This document shows positions 1-7,800 of a DNA stretch of 34,983 bases, piece after piece. Below the pieces are notes generated by a model. The model was not told where the DNA came from and did not search any database. It worked only from the letters and a program-made list of their open reading frames with translations. The stretch lies in contig CAVANO010000039.1 of assembly GCA_963590165.1 (NCBI GenBank), positions 1 to 34,983 on the forward strand, written 5' to 3'. Position numbers and translations under genes: made by a program. Origin of the DNA: UBA11524 sp963590165. GTDB taxonomy: Bacteria > Bacillota > Clostridia > Christensenellales > Aristaeellaceae. Within the stretch, counting starts at the first letter, position 1. Every line of letters begins with the position of its first letter.

Positions 1-53
1 ATCTGACACAAAATTCATTGCTCATCGCACCACCTCATTTGTGCGGTATTGCC
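1..53 (-). repeat. Partial copy 1 of TIR-bounded intergenic repeat
   Basis: On the minus strand this begins GGCAATACCGCACAAATGAG and runs off the window edge. It matches the left end of the complete element at 17830-17993, with three substitutions in 53 bases (GGCAAT for GGCAAC, GGTGC for GGTAC, GAGC for GAAC). Its left end lies one base beyond the TAA stop of the histidine kinase gene. The two other copies have the same orientation relative to the gene upstream of them. It contains an AGGTGG followed by ATG that would begin a small frame (Met-Ser-Asn-Glu-Phe-Cys). I regard that frame as unproven. Confidence 0.85.
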
Positions 54-54
54 T

Positions 55-1587
55 TTATTCTGCAGGGAGGAAATTGCTCTTTTCTTGTTCCTTCGCCAGC
101 GGCAGTTCAAACCAGAACGAGGTGCCTTTGCCCTCCTCGCTGTCCACGCCGAACGGCACATGATGCTTTTCGAGGATGCTGCGGACAATCGACAGCCCCA
201 GTCCGCTGCCGATGACGGCGCGCTTGTGCGACTCCTGCGTGCGGTAGTAGCGGTTCCAAATCAGCGGCAGCTCGTCCTTCGCGATGCCCTTGCCGGTGTC
301 TGAAATCGTCAGGCGCACCCAGTTGCCGCGTCTTTTTTGTGTGATGGTGACGGTCTTGTCCTCGCCCGTGTAGGTCAGCGCATTGCCGAGCAGGTTGTAG
401 ACGACCTGCTCAATCCGCTGTTCGTCCGCATGAACCGCCAGCTGCTCATCCGGCTGGAAGATAACATGATAGCCATTTTGCTGCACCATGCGACTGACGC
501 GCTCGGCGATGCCCTGTACGGACAGCGTGAACGGGTAATCCGCCGGATTCAGCGGAATCGTATCCGTCTGCAGGCGACTGAAGTCGAGCAGCTCATTGAC
601 AAGGCTCGTCAGCCGCTGCGTTTCATCGATGATGGTCTGCATGTTTTCCGGTGTCGCTTCGCCCGGAATATCGCGCATCATTTCCGCATAACCGCCAATC
701 ATCGTCAGCGGTGTTCGCAAGTCATGACTGATGTTTGCAATCAGCTCGTGCTGCAGGCGTTCAACCTGGCTGAGCTCCTTTGCAGCGTACACGAGCGTCT
801 GATTCAGCTCCGCCATCTCGCGGTATTCGCAGCCGTGCGGCGGAATCACATAACGACCGTGCGAGAGCATGTTCGCAGCTTCGCTCGTTTCAACGATGGA
901 ACGCGTGACCTTGCGCGAAATGAGCATCGCCAGCACTGTTGCGCCGAGAATGACCGTCACGGTAATCAGAAGAAGCTGGAGACGAAGCGTCGAGACCGTG
1001 CTATCCAGCGGCGTAATGACGCAGTTGAGTAGCAGATAGCCCTGCGTATTGTCCGGCAGCGTCACGCGGCGCGCGCAGAGCAGGCTTTGCGTGTTTGATG
1101 TATCGATTTCGGGAACATTGCCGCGGAAAACATGGCTGTTGTACTGGTCGGGAACGGTCGCGATGTTGAATAGCTCGGTCAGCGTTGAGCCGTCCTCCGG
1201 CGTCAGGTCACACCAGAACGACAAGTCGCGATTGCTCATGCGGTGAATCAGGCAGTACCGCGTGTCCTCGGAGGACAGGAATGTGTGCATGTTTTCATCG
1301 AGCAAGAGAATGCAGACGTCGTTTTGCCGTGAGAGCGTGTCCATGAGCGAATGCAGTTCCTCATTGCCGATGTTTTCCTCGACTGAATCCGCCGCAGCCG
1401 TAATCTGGCGCGTCTTGTTCCAACGATAAAAGTCGTTTAGCCAGACAATCTGCATCAGCCACATCAGAATCAGCACAAATGCCACAAAAGCCGCCAGGTA
1501 TATGAGCACCCGGCGGCGGATCGGCGGACGTTTTGTGCTTCGCTGCGGAGAATCCTGCCTTTTTTTGATTGCAAGCAGCTGCTTCAT
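55..1587 (-). CDS. Sensor histidine kinase, VanS/PhoR-like membrane type
   Basis: A 510-residue membrane kinase expected to autophosphorylate and pass phosphate to the regulator encoded just upstream. A basic N-terminus precedes membrane segment 1 (about residues 26-48). An extracytoplasmic sensor region of about 150 residues follows, then membrane segment 2 (about 203-224) and a HAMP-like linker. The HisKA box is NISHDLRTPL with predicted phospho-His288. The ATPase domain has the N box (VVYNLLGNAL), a DTGKGI motif and a GSGLGLSIV motif. The gene starts 2 bases after the regulator stop, so the two are co-transcribed. The sensor region matches no ligand family I recognise, so the signal is unknown. 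The reading frame ends next to a repeat copy, and the last dozen residues after the WFELPL segment may be influenced by that insertion. Confidence 0.95.
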   Translation of the reverse strand: MKQLLAIKKRQDSPQRSTKRPPIRRRVLIYLAAFVAFVLILMWLMQIVWLNDFYRWNKTRQITAAADSVEENIGNEELHSLMDTLSRQNDVCILLLDENMHTFLSSEDTRYCLIHRMSNRDLSFWCDLTPEDGSTLTELFNIATVPDQYNSHVFRGNVPEIDTSNTQSLLCARRVTLPDNTQGYLLLNCVITPLDSTVSTLRLQLLLITVTVILGATVLAMLISRKVTRSIVETSEAANMLSHGRYVIPPHGCEYREMAELNQTLVYAAKELSQVERLQHELIANISHDLRTPLTMIGGYAEMMRDIPGEATPENMQTIIDETQRLTSLVNELLDFSRLQTDTIPLNPADYPFTLSVQGIAERVSRMVQQNGYHVIFQPDEQLAVHADEQRIEQVVYNLLGNALTYTGEDKTVTITQKRRGNWVRLTISDTGKGIAKDELPLIWNRYYRTQESHKRAVIGSGLGLSIVRSILEKHHVPFGVDSEEGKGTSFWFELPLAKEQEKSNFLPAE

Positions 1588-1589
1588 AA

Positions 1590-2273
1590 TCAGTCCTTCT
1601 CAAAGCGGTAGCCGACACCGCGCAGGGTCGTAATGCGGTCGGCGTAATCGCCGAGACTCCGGCGGAGCAGCTTGATGTGCGTGTCGAGCGTGCGGTCATC
1701 GCCGAAGAAATCATACCCCCACACGTCGCTGATGAGCTTTTCGCGGGTCAGCGCGATGCCGCGGTTGCGCACCATGTAGAACAGCAGATCATATTCCTTG
1801 GGCGACAGGTTCAATTTCTCGCCGTGAATCGTCACTTGACGCGCGGTGAAGTCAACCACCATATCATCGATGGTGATTTTCTCGCCGTCCTCGGCGGTTG
1901 CGGGAGCTGCACTGCGCTTGAGAATAGCGGCGACGCGCATCATCAGCTCGCGCGGCGAAAACGGCTTGACAACATAGTCATCGATGCCCAGCTCGAAGCC
2001 GTGGATGCGGTCGTATTCCTCGCCGCGCGCGGAGAGCATCAGAACCGGTACCTGCGATTTCCGGCGAATCTCGCGGCATGCGGAAAAGCCGTCCAGCTCC
2101 GGCATCATGACATCCATGATGATCAGATCATAGCTCTTCTGACGGCACTTTTCGACTGCTTCCATGCCGTTCTGCGCCTCCTCGACGCTATAGCCCTCGA
2201 ATGCGGCATATTTGCGGATGAGCTCGCGGATTCGGGCTTCATCGTCAACAACAAGCAACGTCATGGTATTCAC
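1590..2273 (-). CDS. OmpR/PhoB-family response regulator
   Basis: A 227-residue two-component regulator. The receiver domain (about residues 4-118) has the acidic pair Asp10/Asp11, predicted phospho-acceptor Asp54 in the segment IIMDVMMPEL, and the conserved Lys in the VKPFSPREL segment. The C-terminal winged-helix DNA-binding domain (about 130-225) contains the family signatures LSPKEYDLL and RGVGYRFE. It is followed at once by the histidine kinase gene. A SigA-like promoter lies upstream on the minus strand. ATG at 2273 has a nearby GAGGTG. A second ATG three codons in is possible. Target genes cannot be inferred. Confidence 0.96.
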   Translation of the reverse strand: MNTMTLLVVDDEARIRELIRKYAAFEGYSVEEAQNGMEAVEKCRQKSYDLIIMDVMMPELDGFSACREIRRKSQVPVLMLSARGEEYDRIHGFELGIDDYVVKPFSPRELMMRVAAILKRSAAPATAEDGEKITIDDMVVDFTARQVTIHGEKLNLSPKEYDLLFYMVRNRGIALTREKLISDVWGYDFFGDDRTLDTHIKLLRRSLGDYADRITTLRGVGYRFEKD

Positions 2274-2303
2274 CTCATTGCATTCAGCAATTTATCCTTT
2301 ATC

Positions 2304-2332
2304 ATTATAGCCGAATATGCTTGTAAAAGCAA
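2304..2332 (-). promoter_or_regulatory. SigA-like promoter for the two-component operon
   Basis: On the minus strand TTGCTT and TATAAT are separated by exactly 17 bases, about 30 bases before the response regulator start. The -35 region overlaps an imperfect inverted repeat (CTTG...CAAG) that could be an operator; that is inference. Confidence 0.7.
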
Positions 2333-2355
2333 GTTTTTCATCCGGTCAGACAATG

Positions 2356-2709
2356 TCAGGGAGCGGACAATGAAATCTGCAGCAGCTCCCCATTGCGCAG
2401 AATTCCGACCTTGCAAGGTTCTGCCTGCCTGTTGAAAAAATCATCCGCGTCTGCCAAATCTGTGACGGTGGTTCCGTTCAGCGTCTGCAGTACATCGCCT
2501 GCGCGGATGCCGCTGCGGTCGGCACGGCTCTGGTCAATCACTGCAAGGACGTAGAGACCTTCCTCTTCTGAATCCTCCTCGAGCAGAACCAGTCCTGCCG
2601 ATGCGCAGCCTGTCAGCTGTACGCTTTCCTGCTGTGGTCTGAAGAGCAATCCGATTGCCAGCAGCGCGCACGCCAGCACGCCCACAACGATGATGCATTT
2701 TTGCCGCAT
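2356..2709 (-). CDS. Membrane-anchored single-PDZ-domain protein
   Basis: A 117-residue protein with an N-terminal hydrophobic segment (about residues 4-22) and a PDZ domain. The domain is marked by the run DRSGIRAGDVLQTLNGTTV followed by a C-terminal strand region. No protease or other catalytic domain is attached, and the known PDZ families usually carry one (HtrA, SpoIVB, C-terminal proteases). The start at 2709 was chosen because AAGGAAG lies about 8 bases upstream and the signal-anchor begins there; a longer frame to 2976 lacks such support. It lies 82 bases upstream of the response regulator in the same direction, so a role in envelope sensing with that system is plausible but not shown. 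Cys residues near the membrane segment do not form a good lipobox. Confidence 0.8.
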   Translation of the reverse strand: MRQKCIIVVGVLACALLAIGLLFRPQQESVQLTGCASAGLVLLEEDSEEEGLYVLAVIDQSRADRSGIRAGDVLQTLNGTTVTDLADADDFFNRQAEPCKVGILRNGELLQISLSAP

Positions 2710-2786
2710 TTGCGCCACTTCCTTCAATAAATCTTTCTTTACATTGTTATTGTAACCGCTTTGCGTGAAGGGTGCGTGAAAGTCCC

Positions 2787-2815
2787 TTGATTCCTGCCTG
2801 AATTTGCGGTATACT
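2787..2815 (+). promoter_or_regulatory. SigA-like promoter for the traX-like/metH/metA gene set
   Basis: TTGATT and TATACT are separated by 17 bases, 45 bases before the ATG at 2861. It is the only clear promoter I see before the four tightly packed genes ending with metA. Confidence 0.75.
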
Positions 2816-2860
2816 GAAACAGAACTTTTCTTTTGTTTGCGGAGAAGGAGGCGGTTTTCT

Positions 2861-3697
2861 ATGGCATATGCGCATGAGGCATCGCGCAAGCGTCCGGCTC
2901 CTGTCGGCAGTGATGCCATCGCCGGCTGTACGGCGACCGGTGTCCTCAAGGTGATTGCTTTAGTTTTCATGTTCATTGACCACGCCGGGAAAATGGTTTT
3001 TTCGAGCTATCCGGAAATGCGGATGCTTGGGCGAATTGCCTTTCCGCTGTACTGCTGGTGCATGGTGGTCGGCATCAGCTACACGCACTCTGTGCCGCGC
3101 TATCTCCTGCGAATTGCGCTGATTGGGCTGATTTCGCAGCCGCTGTATATGGTTGCACTCAATCACTCGGTGCTGACGCCGAATATCTTCCTGACGCTCT
3201 TCATCGCTCTTTGCGCCGTGTGGGGTATCCGCGAAAAGAAACTGCTGAGTCACATCTGGGCGCCCATTCTGGCGCTGTGCGCGGCGCAGGTGCTCGGTTG
3301 TGACTACGGCTGGCGCGGCGTAATGCTCGTTATGCTGCTCTATGGTGTGCGTAACAGCCGTGCGGGCATTGCCTGCGTCATGGTTGCATATTGCCTGTTT
3401 TGGGGTAGCAGCAGCTCGCAGATTACAAGCGCATTCGGCATTGATTTGACCGGCTTGATCGCTTCGCCGATCGGCAGCGTCCTTTCGCCGTGGCTGCGGA
3501 TGCAGGCGCTGGCAATTCTTGCGCTGCCGCTGATGCTTCTGCCGACCTCGGCGCACATCAAAATGCCGCGTTTGCTGAGCTATTCGCTTTATCCGCTGCA
3601 TCTTGTTCTGCTGATTGCGCTTGAGGCGTTCTTCGGGCTGACCATCCACACCGAGCAGCTGGTGAACGCGTGGAATGCGCTCATCTCTCTTTTCTGA
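2861..3697 (+). CDS. TraX-family polytopic membrane protein
   Basis: A 278-residue integral membrane protein with about eight hydrophobic segments. The N-terminal motif LKVIALVFMFIDHAGKM is the hallmark of the TraX family, whose founder was linked to F-pilin N-acetylation and which is related to acyltransferase-3-like membrane proteins. In Firmicutes chromosomes most members are of unknown function. The start at 2861 follows AGAAGGAGG at a good distance. The next gene begins 3 bases after its stop with no visible Shine-Dalgarno of its own, so the two are probably translationally coupled. Its position at the head of a methionine synthesis gene set is unexplained. I predict membrane acylation only as a family-level possibility. 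Confidence 0.85.
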   Translation: MAYAHEASRKRPAPVGSDAIAGCTATGVLKVIALVFMFIDHAGKMVFSSYPEMRMLGRIAFPLYCWCMVVGISYTHSVPRYLLRIALIGLISQPLYMVALNHSVLTPNIFLTLFIALCAVWGIREKKLLSHIWAPILALCAAQVLGCDYGWRGVMLVMLLYGVRNSRAGIACVMVAYCLFWGSSSSQITSAFGIDLTGLIASPIGSVLSPWLRMQALAILALPLMLLPTSAHIKMPRLLSYSLYPLHLVLLIALEAFFGLTIHTEQLVNAWNALISLF

Positions 3698-3700
3698 CAT

Positions 3701-4387
3701 ATGGAACAAACGATTCAGCTCAATCTGGACGAGGCGCTGCGCTACGCCGGTGTCCGTTCGCCTGTGCCGGATGACCTGCGTGCACGTGCAGAGGTGCTGT
3801 CGCAAATGATGCGCCAAAGAGTCATGCCGCGGTATACATGGCGGATGAGTCCGCTTGTGCATCAGGGAAACACGCCCGTGCTTGCTGCTGCGGACATTCT
3901 CTTGCCCGGTGGCACGGCAGAGCGGATGCTTGCTGATTGCGACAGTGCTGCCGTGCTTGTCAGCACGCTCGGCACATCGTTCGACACGCTGCTTCGGCAG
4001 ACGGAGGCACGTGACATGGCGGATGCGTTGCTGCTCAATGGCTGCGGCGCGGCGTATGTCGAGGCGGCTTGCGATGCGGCAGAGCGCGAGATTGCCGCGC
4101 GTTTTCCGCAAAAGTATCTGACTGACCGCTTCAGCCCCGGTTACGGCGATTTGCCGCTTTCCATTCAGGCATCGCTCCTCATGGTGACGGACGCATCACG
4201 CCGTCTCGGTGTCACGCTGAGCGATTCCTGCCTAATGAACCCTGTCAAAACGGTAACTGCCATCATCGGGCTGTCCGACCATCCCCAACAGGCAAAAATC
4301 CGCGGCTGTAATTATTGCACGCTGCGGATGCATTGCCAACTGCGAAAGGCTGGGAAATCCTGTGGAGAATCAACTGATTTTTCTTGA
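3701..4387 (+). CDS. Free-standing MetH reactivation (AdoMet-binding) domain protein
   Basis: A 228-residue protein resembling the C-terminal activation module of cobalamin-dependent methionine synthase. That module binds AdoMet and, with an electron donor, rescues enzyme whose cobalamin has oxidised to cob(II)alamin. The key signature is RFSPGYGDLPLSIQ (about residue 145), matching the conserved R-x-SPGYG AdoMet-binding motif. The segment LMNPVKTVTAIIGL follows. A Cys-rich tail (GCNYCTLRMHC) resembles the C-X2-C-type ends often found in split versions. The gene overlaps the next gene, a MetH lacking this domain, by 26 bases in another frame. That supports one enzyme made from two chains. No ribosome binding site is evident, which suggests coupling to the TraX-like gene. 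Confidence 0.88.
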   Translation: MEQTIQLNLDEALRYAGVRSPVPDDLRARAEVLSQMMRQRVMPRYTWRMSPLVHQGNTPVLAAADILLPGGTAERMLADCDSAAVLVSTLGTSFDTLLRQTEARDMADALLLNGCGAAYVEAACDAAEREIAARFPQKYLTDRFSPGYGDLPLSIQASLLMVTDASRRLGVTLSDSCLMNPVKTVTAIIGLSDHPQQAKIRGCNYCTLRMHCQLRKAGKSCGESTDFS

Positions 4388-6740
4388 CGGCGCCATGGGC
4401 ACGATGCTCCAGCGCAACGGGCTGAAGCCCGGTGAAATTCCGGAGCTGCTGTCCATCACGAATCCTGCGCTGCTGACGGACATTCATCGCCAGTACATCG
4501 AGGCGGGTGCACAAATCATCTATGCCAACACGTTCGGCGCAAACCGCCGCAAGCTGCAGAATACGCCATACGCGGTCGATGCAGTCGTGACTGCTGCCAT
4601 CGGTGCGGCAAAAAAGGCGTGCGAGGGTACATCTGCCTGCGTTGCGCTTGATATCGGACCGCTCGGTGCGCTGCTTGAGCCGCTCGGCACGCTTGCATTT
4701 GAGGACGCGGTTGATCTTTTCGGCGAAATCGCGGAGGCAGGCGAAAAAGCTGGTGCAGACCTCATCTGCATCGAGACGATGACCGACCTTTACGAGGCGA
4801 AAGCGGCGCTGCTTGCCTGCAAGGAGCGGACGAAGCTGCCTGTCTGGGTGACGATGAGCTTTGACAGCAACGGACGCACCTTCACCGGCTGCACAATTCC
4901 TTCTATGGCGCACACGCTTGAGGGACTCGGCGCGGATGCCATCGGGCTGAATTGCTCGCAGGGACCAAAGCAACTGTTACCGCTGTTCCATGAACTGTGC
5001 CGGACAACATCACTGCCGATTATCGCCAAGCCGAATGCTGGACTGCCCGACCCGGTTGACGGTCACTATGATCTGCCGCCGGAGGAATTTGCTGTGGCGA
5101 TGCACGATGCAGTTGAGGCGGGCGTGAGCATTGTCGGCGGCTGCTGCGGCACGAATCCGACATATATCCGTGCATTGCACGAAGCCGTCTGCGGCATGAA
5201 GCCGGGAAAGCGCGATGTCCGCAGGTACAGCTTCCTCTGTACGCCGACCGTCCCGCTTGAATTGACTGGGATCCACCCCATCGGCGAGCGCATCAACCCG
5301 ACCGGCAAGAAGCGCTTCCAGCAGGCACTGCTGAATGACGATTTGGACTATATTGTCGATGTCGCCATTGCACAGGTCGATGCCGGCGCCCAGATTCTCG
5401 ATGTTAACGTCGGTTATCCAGGTGTCGACGAGAAGACGATGCTTCCGCGCGTCGTCAAGAAACTGCAGGAGAGCATCGATGTACCGTTGCAGCTTGATTC
5501 AACGAACACCGAGGCGCTTGAGGCTGCCCTGCGCGTCTACAACGGCAAGCCTGCGGTCAATTCCGTCAACGGCGAGGAAAAGTCGCTGAAGACGCTGCTG
5601 CCCATCGTCAAGAAGTACGGCGCGGCGGTTGTCGGGCTTGCGCTCGATGAAAAGGGACTGCCGCACACGGCGCAGGAACGGCTCGGCATTGCGAAACGCA
5701 TCCTCATGGCTGCTGAACAAATCGGCATTCCCCGCGAGGATGTGTTCATCGACTGCCTGACATTGACCGTATCCGCACAACAGGATCAGGCGGAGGAAAC
5801 GCTTGATGCACTGCGCCTTGTCCGTGATGAACTGCATCTGCAGACTGTGCTGGGCGTATCGAACATCTCCTTTGGGCTGCCGTACCGCCTGCTGATGACG
5901 CAGACATTCCTCATTCGCGCACTGAACAACGGCTTGACGCTGCCGATTATCAACCCGAATCAGAAAGAAATCATGGACGCAATCGCTGCGTACCGTGCGC
6001 TCAGCGGCGAAGACGAGAAATGCAAAAACTATGTTGAGCGCTTCGCCAACCAATCGATCCCGACAGCACCGGCCGCACCGGTCGCACCGATCGCATCGGT
6101 CGCACCGGCTCCAGCGGCTGTTGTTACGCTCGATGATGCCATCATCCGCGGGCTCAAGGGCGATGCGGCACGTTTGGCAGGCGAGCTGCTCCAGTCGGAA
6201 AACGAGTTGTCGCTGGTGGAAAATCACCTGATTCCGGCGCTGGATAAAGTCGGTGCGGACTACGAGCAGGGCAAGGCGTTCCTGCCGCAGCTGCTTTCCG
6301 CAGCACAGGCGGCGCAGGCGGTTTTCACCGTCATCCGCGACAGCCTTGCCGCGCAGGACATCCAGCCGGTCAAAAAGGGAAGCATCATCATCGCGACCGT
6401 CAAGGGCGATATTCACGACATCGGCAAGAACATCGTCAAAACCGTGCTGGAGAATTACGGCTATGAGGTGCTTGACCTCGGGCGTGATGTGCCGCCGGAG
6501 ACGATTGTCCGCACCGCCGAGGAGCAGAATATCCGCCTTGTCGGGCTGTCTGCGCTGATGACGACGACGCTCCCCAGCATGGAGGAAACCGTACGCCAAT
6601 TGAAAGCACTGCCTAATCCGCCGCTCACTATGGTTGGAGGCGCTGTGGTCACGGAGGATTTCGCGCACCGCATGGGCGCTGATTTCTACGCGCACGATGC
6701 CAAAGCCGCCGCCAATATTGCAAAACAAGTATTTTCTTGA
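4362..6740 (+). CDS. metH: Cobalamin-dependent methionine synthase lacking the reactivation domain
   Basis: A 792-residue enzyme transferring the methyl group of 5-methyltetrahydrofolate via cobalamin to homocysteine. Domains in order are as follows. The homocysteine-binding barrel (about 1-285) has predicted zinc ligands Cys198, Cys261 and Cys262, the last two in GGCCGT. The pterin-binding domain (about 300-545) is marked by IGERINPTGKKRF. An Ala/Pro linker (about 565-588) leads to the helical cobalamin cap. The Rossmann cobalamin domain has DIHDIGKNIV, with predicted axial ligand His685. It stops there; full-length MetH (about 1200 residues) carries a further activation domain, encoded here by the preceding gene. 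The start is GTG at 4362, inside the upstream gene, with GAAAGG about 12 bases before it. metA follows after 12 bases. Confidence 0.95.
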   Translation: MENQLIFLDGAMGTMLQRNGLKPGEIPELLSITNPALLTDIHRQYIEAGAQIIYANTFGANRRKLQNTPYAVDAVVTAAIGAAKKACEGTSACVALDIGPLGALLEPLGTLAFEDAVDLFGEIAEAGEKAGADLICIETMTDLYEAKAALLACKERTKLPVWVTMSFDSNGRTFTGCTIPSMAHTLEGLGADAIGLNCSQGPKQLLPLFHELCRTTSLPIIAKPNAGLPDPVDGHYDLPPEEFAVAMHDAVEAGVSIVGGCCGTNPTYIRALHEAVCGMKPGKRDVRRYSFLCTPTVPLELTGIHPIGERINPTGKKRFQQALLNDDLDYIVDVAIAQVDAGAQILDVNVGYPGVDEKTMLPRVVKKLQESIDVPLQLDSTNTEALEAALRVYNGKPAVNSVNGEEKSLKTLLPIVKKYGAAVVGLALDEKGLPHTAQERLGIAKRILMAAEQIGIPREDVFIDCLTLTVSAQQDQAEETLDALRLVRDELHLQTVLGVSNISFGLPYRLLMTQTFLIRALNNGLTLPIINPNQKEIMDAIAAYRALSGEDEKCKNYVERFANQSIPTAPAAPVAPIASVAPAPAAVVTLDDAIIRGLKGDAARLAGELLQSENELSLVENHLIPALDKVGADYEQGKAFLPQLLSAAQAAQAVFTVIRDSLAAQDIQPVKKGSIIIATVKGDIHDIGKNIVKTVLENYGYEVLDLGRDVPPETIVRTAEEQNIRLVGLSALMTTTLPSMEETVRQLKALPNPPLTMVGGAVVTEDFAHRMGADFYAHDAKAAANIAKQVFS
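6066..6110 (+). repeat. Five 9-bp tandem units encoding the MetH Ala/Pro linker
   Basis: Five consecutive 9-base units of the form GCACCGGTC, differing at one or two positions each, encode APA-APV-API-ASV-APA. They fall exactly in the linker between the pterin-binding and cobalamin-binding domains. Whole-codon units keep the frame when copy number changes. Confidence 0.9.
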
Positions 6741-6752
6741 GAGGACACCGCT

Positions 6753-7715
6753 ATGCCGATTCGCATTCCCAATGATTTGCCTGCAGCCAGCGCACTGCGC
6801 AGCGAGAACATCTTCGTCATGACCGACACCCGCGCCAAGACGCAGGATATCCGTCCGCTGCGGCTGCTGCTGCTTAACCTGATGCCCACGAAAATAGCCA
6901 CGGAAACGCAGCTTGCACGTCTGCTGGGCAATACGCCTTTGCAGGTGGAGCTTGATTTGCTGATGGTCACGACCCATGTCGCGAAGAACACGTCCGAGGA
7001 GCACATGCTCGCTTTCTACAAGACATTCGAGCAGGTACGCGACCTGACGTATGACGGCATGGTGATCACCGGCGCACCCGTGGAGAAAATGCCGTTTGAG
7101 GAAGTTGAATACTGGGACGAGCTGTGCACCATCTTCGAGTGGACAAAGACGCATGTCACATCCACCTTGCATATCTGCTGGGGTGCACAGGCAGGGCTGT
7201 ACTATCACTGGGGCATTCCGAAGCACCTGATGGACAAAAAACTCTCCGGCGTCTATCCGCACCGCGTTACCCACAAAAACAGCATCCTATTCCGCGGCTT
7301 CGACGACACGTTCATGGTGCCGCACAGCCGTTACACGACCATCCGCCGCGAGGATGTCCTTGCCCATCCGGAAATGAAAATTCTCGCCGAGAGTGATGAA
7401 GCAGGCATTTACGCCATCTCCACCCACGGGGGACGGCAGATTTTCATCACCGGTCACTCTGAATACGATGCGGACACGCTCGAAAAGGAATATCTGCGCG
7501 ATAAGAATGCCGGTTTGCATCCGGATGTGCCCTGCAACTATTATCCGAACGATGATGACACGAAGCCGCCGGTGTGCACATGGCGCTCGTCGGCGAATCT
7601 GCTGTACTGCAACTGGCTGAATTACTTTGTCTATCAGGCGACGCCGTATGATTTGAACAGCGTCGGCATTGTGGTTATGGACGATTTCAAGGAGCAGCAC
7701 GACAACAACCAATAA
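6753..7715 (+). CDS. metA: Homoserine O-acetyltransferase of the MetA family
   Basis: A 320-residue MetA-family acyltransferase activating homoserine for sulfur transfer. Numbering matches the characterised enzymes: nucleophile Cys142 (in HICWGAQAG), His235 and Glu237 (in GHSEYD). Residue 111, in the segment ITGAPVEKM, is Glu. In the family Glu111 is known to favour acetyl-CoA, while Gly at this position (as in E. coli) favours succinyl-CoA. I therefore infer O-acetylhomoserine as product, although many databases would label it a succinyltransferase. This fits the metY gene downstream, which uses O-acetylhomoserine. A GAGAGGAC element precedes the ATG by about 6 bases. No SAM riboswitch or T-box is visible before the gene. 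Confidence 0.95.
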   Translation: MPIRIPNDLPAASALRSENIFVMTDTRAKTQDIRPLRLLLLNLMPTKIATETQLARLLGNTPLQVELDLLMVTTHVAKNTSEEHMLAFYKTFEQVRDLTYDGMVITGAPVEKMPFEEVEYWDELCTIFEWTKTHVTSTLHICWGAQAGLYYHWGIPKHLMDKKLSGVYPHRVTHKNSILFRGFDDTFMVPHSRYTTIRREDVLAHPEMKILAESDEAGIYAISTHGGRQIFITGHSEYDADTLEKEYLRDKNAGLHPDVPCNYYPNDDDTKPPVCTWRSSANLLYCNWLNYFVYQATPYDLNSVGIVVMDDFKEQHDNNQ

Positions 7716-7746
7716 TCCAATAAGCAGTCCATCGTTTCTTCGTCCC

Positions 7747-7775
7747 TTGCAGGAATTCGCCGCGTGTGGTATACT
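7747..7775 (+). promoter_or_regulatory. SigA-like promoter for the sirtuin/nitroreductase/metY genes
   Basis: TTGCAG and TATACT are separated by 17 bases, and the TATACT ends 25 bases before the sirtuin ATG. It lies in the 85-base gap after metA, so the second half of the methionine region can be transcribed separately. Confidence 0.75.
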
Positions 7776-7800
7776 GAATCCGATTGGGGAGGTGAAAGCC

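Noticed and set aside
2960..4111. A 383-codon minus-strand frame opposite the TraX-like and MetH reactivation genes
   Set aside because: It shows Arg/His/Gln-rich shadow composition. The plus-strand proteins have clear family motifs and membrane segments.
6741..6752. SAM riboswitch or T-box for the methionine genes
   Set aside because: The gaps before metH, metA and metY are too short (26-base overlap, 12 and 27 bases). The promoter-bearing gaps at 2710-2860 and 7716-7800 show no recognisable conserved leader structure.
5499..7274. A 591-codon minus-strand frame opposite metH/metA
   Set aside because: Same reasoning: it arises from codon bias of real genes on the plus strand.
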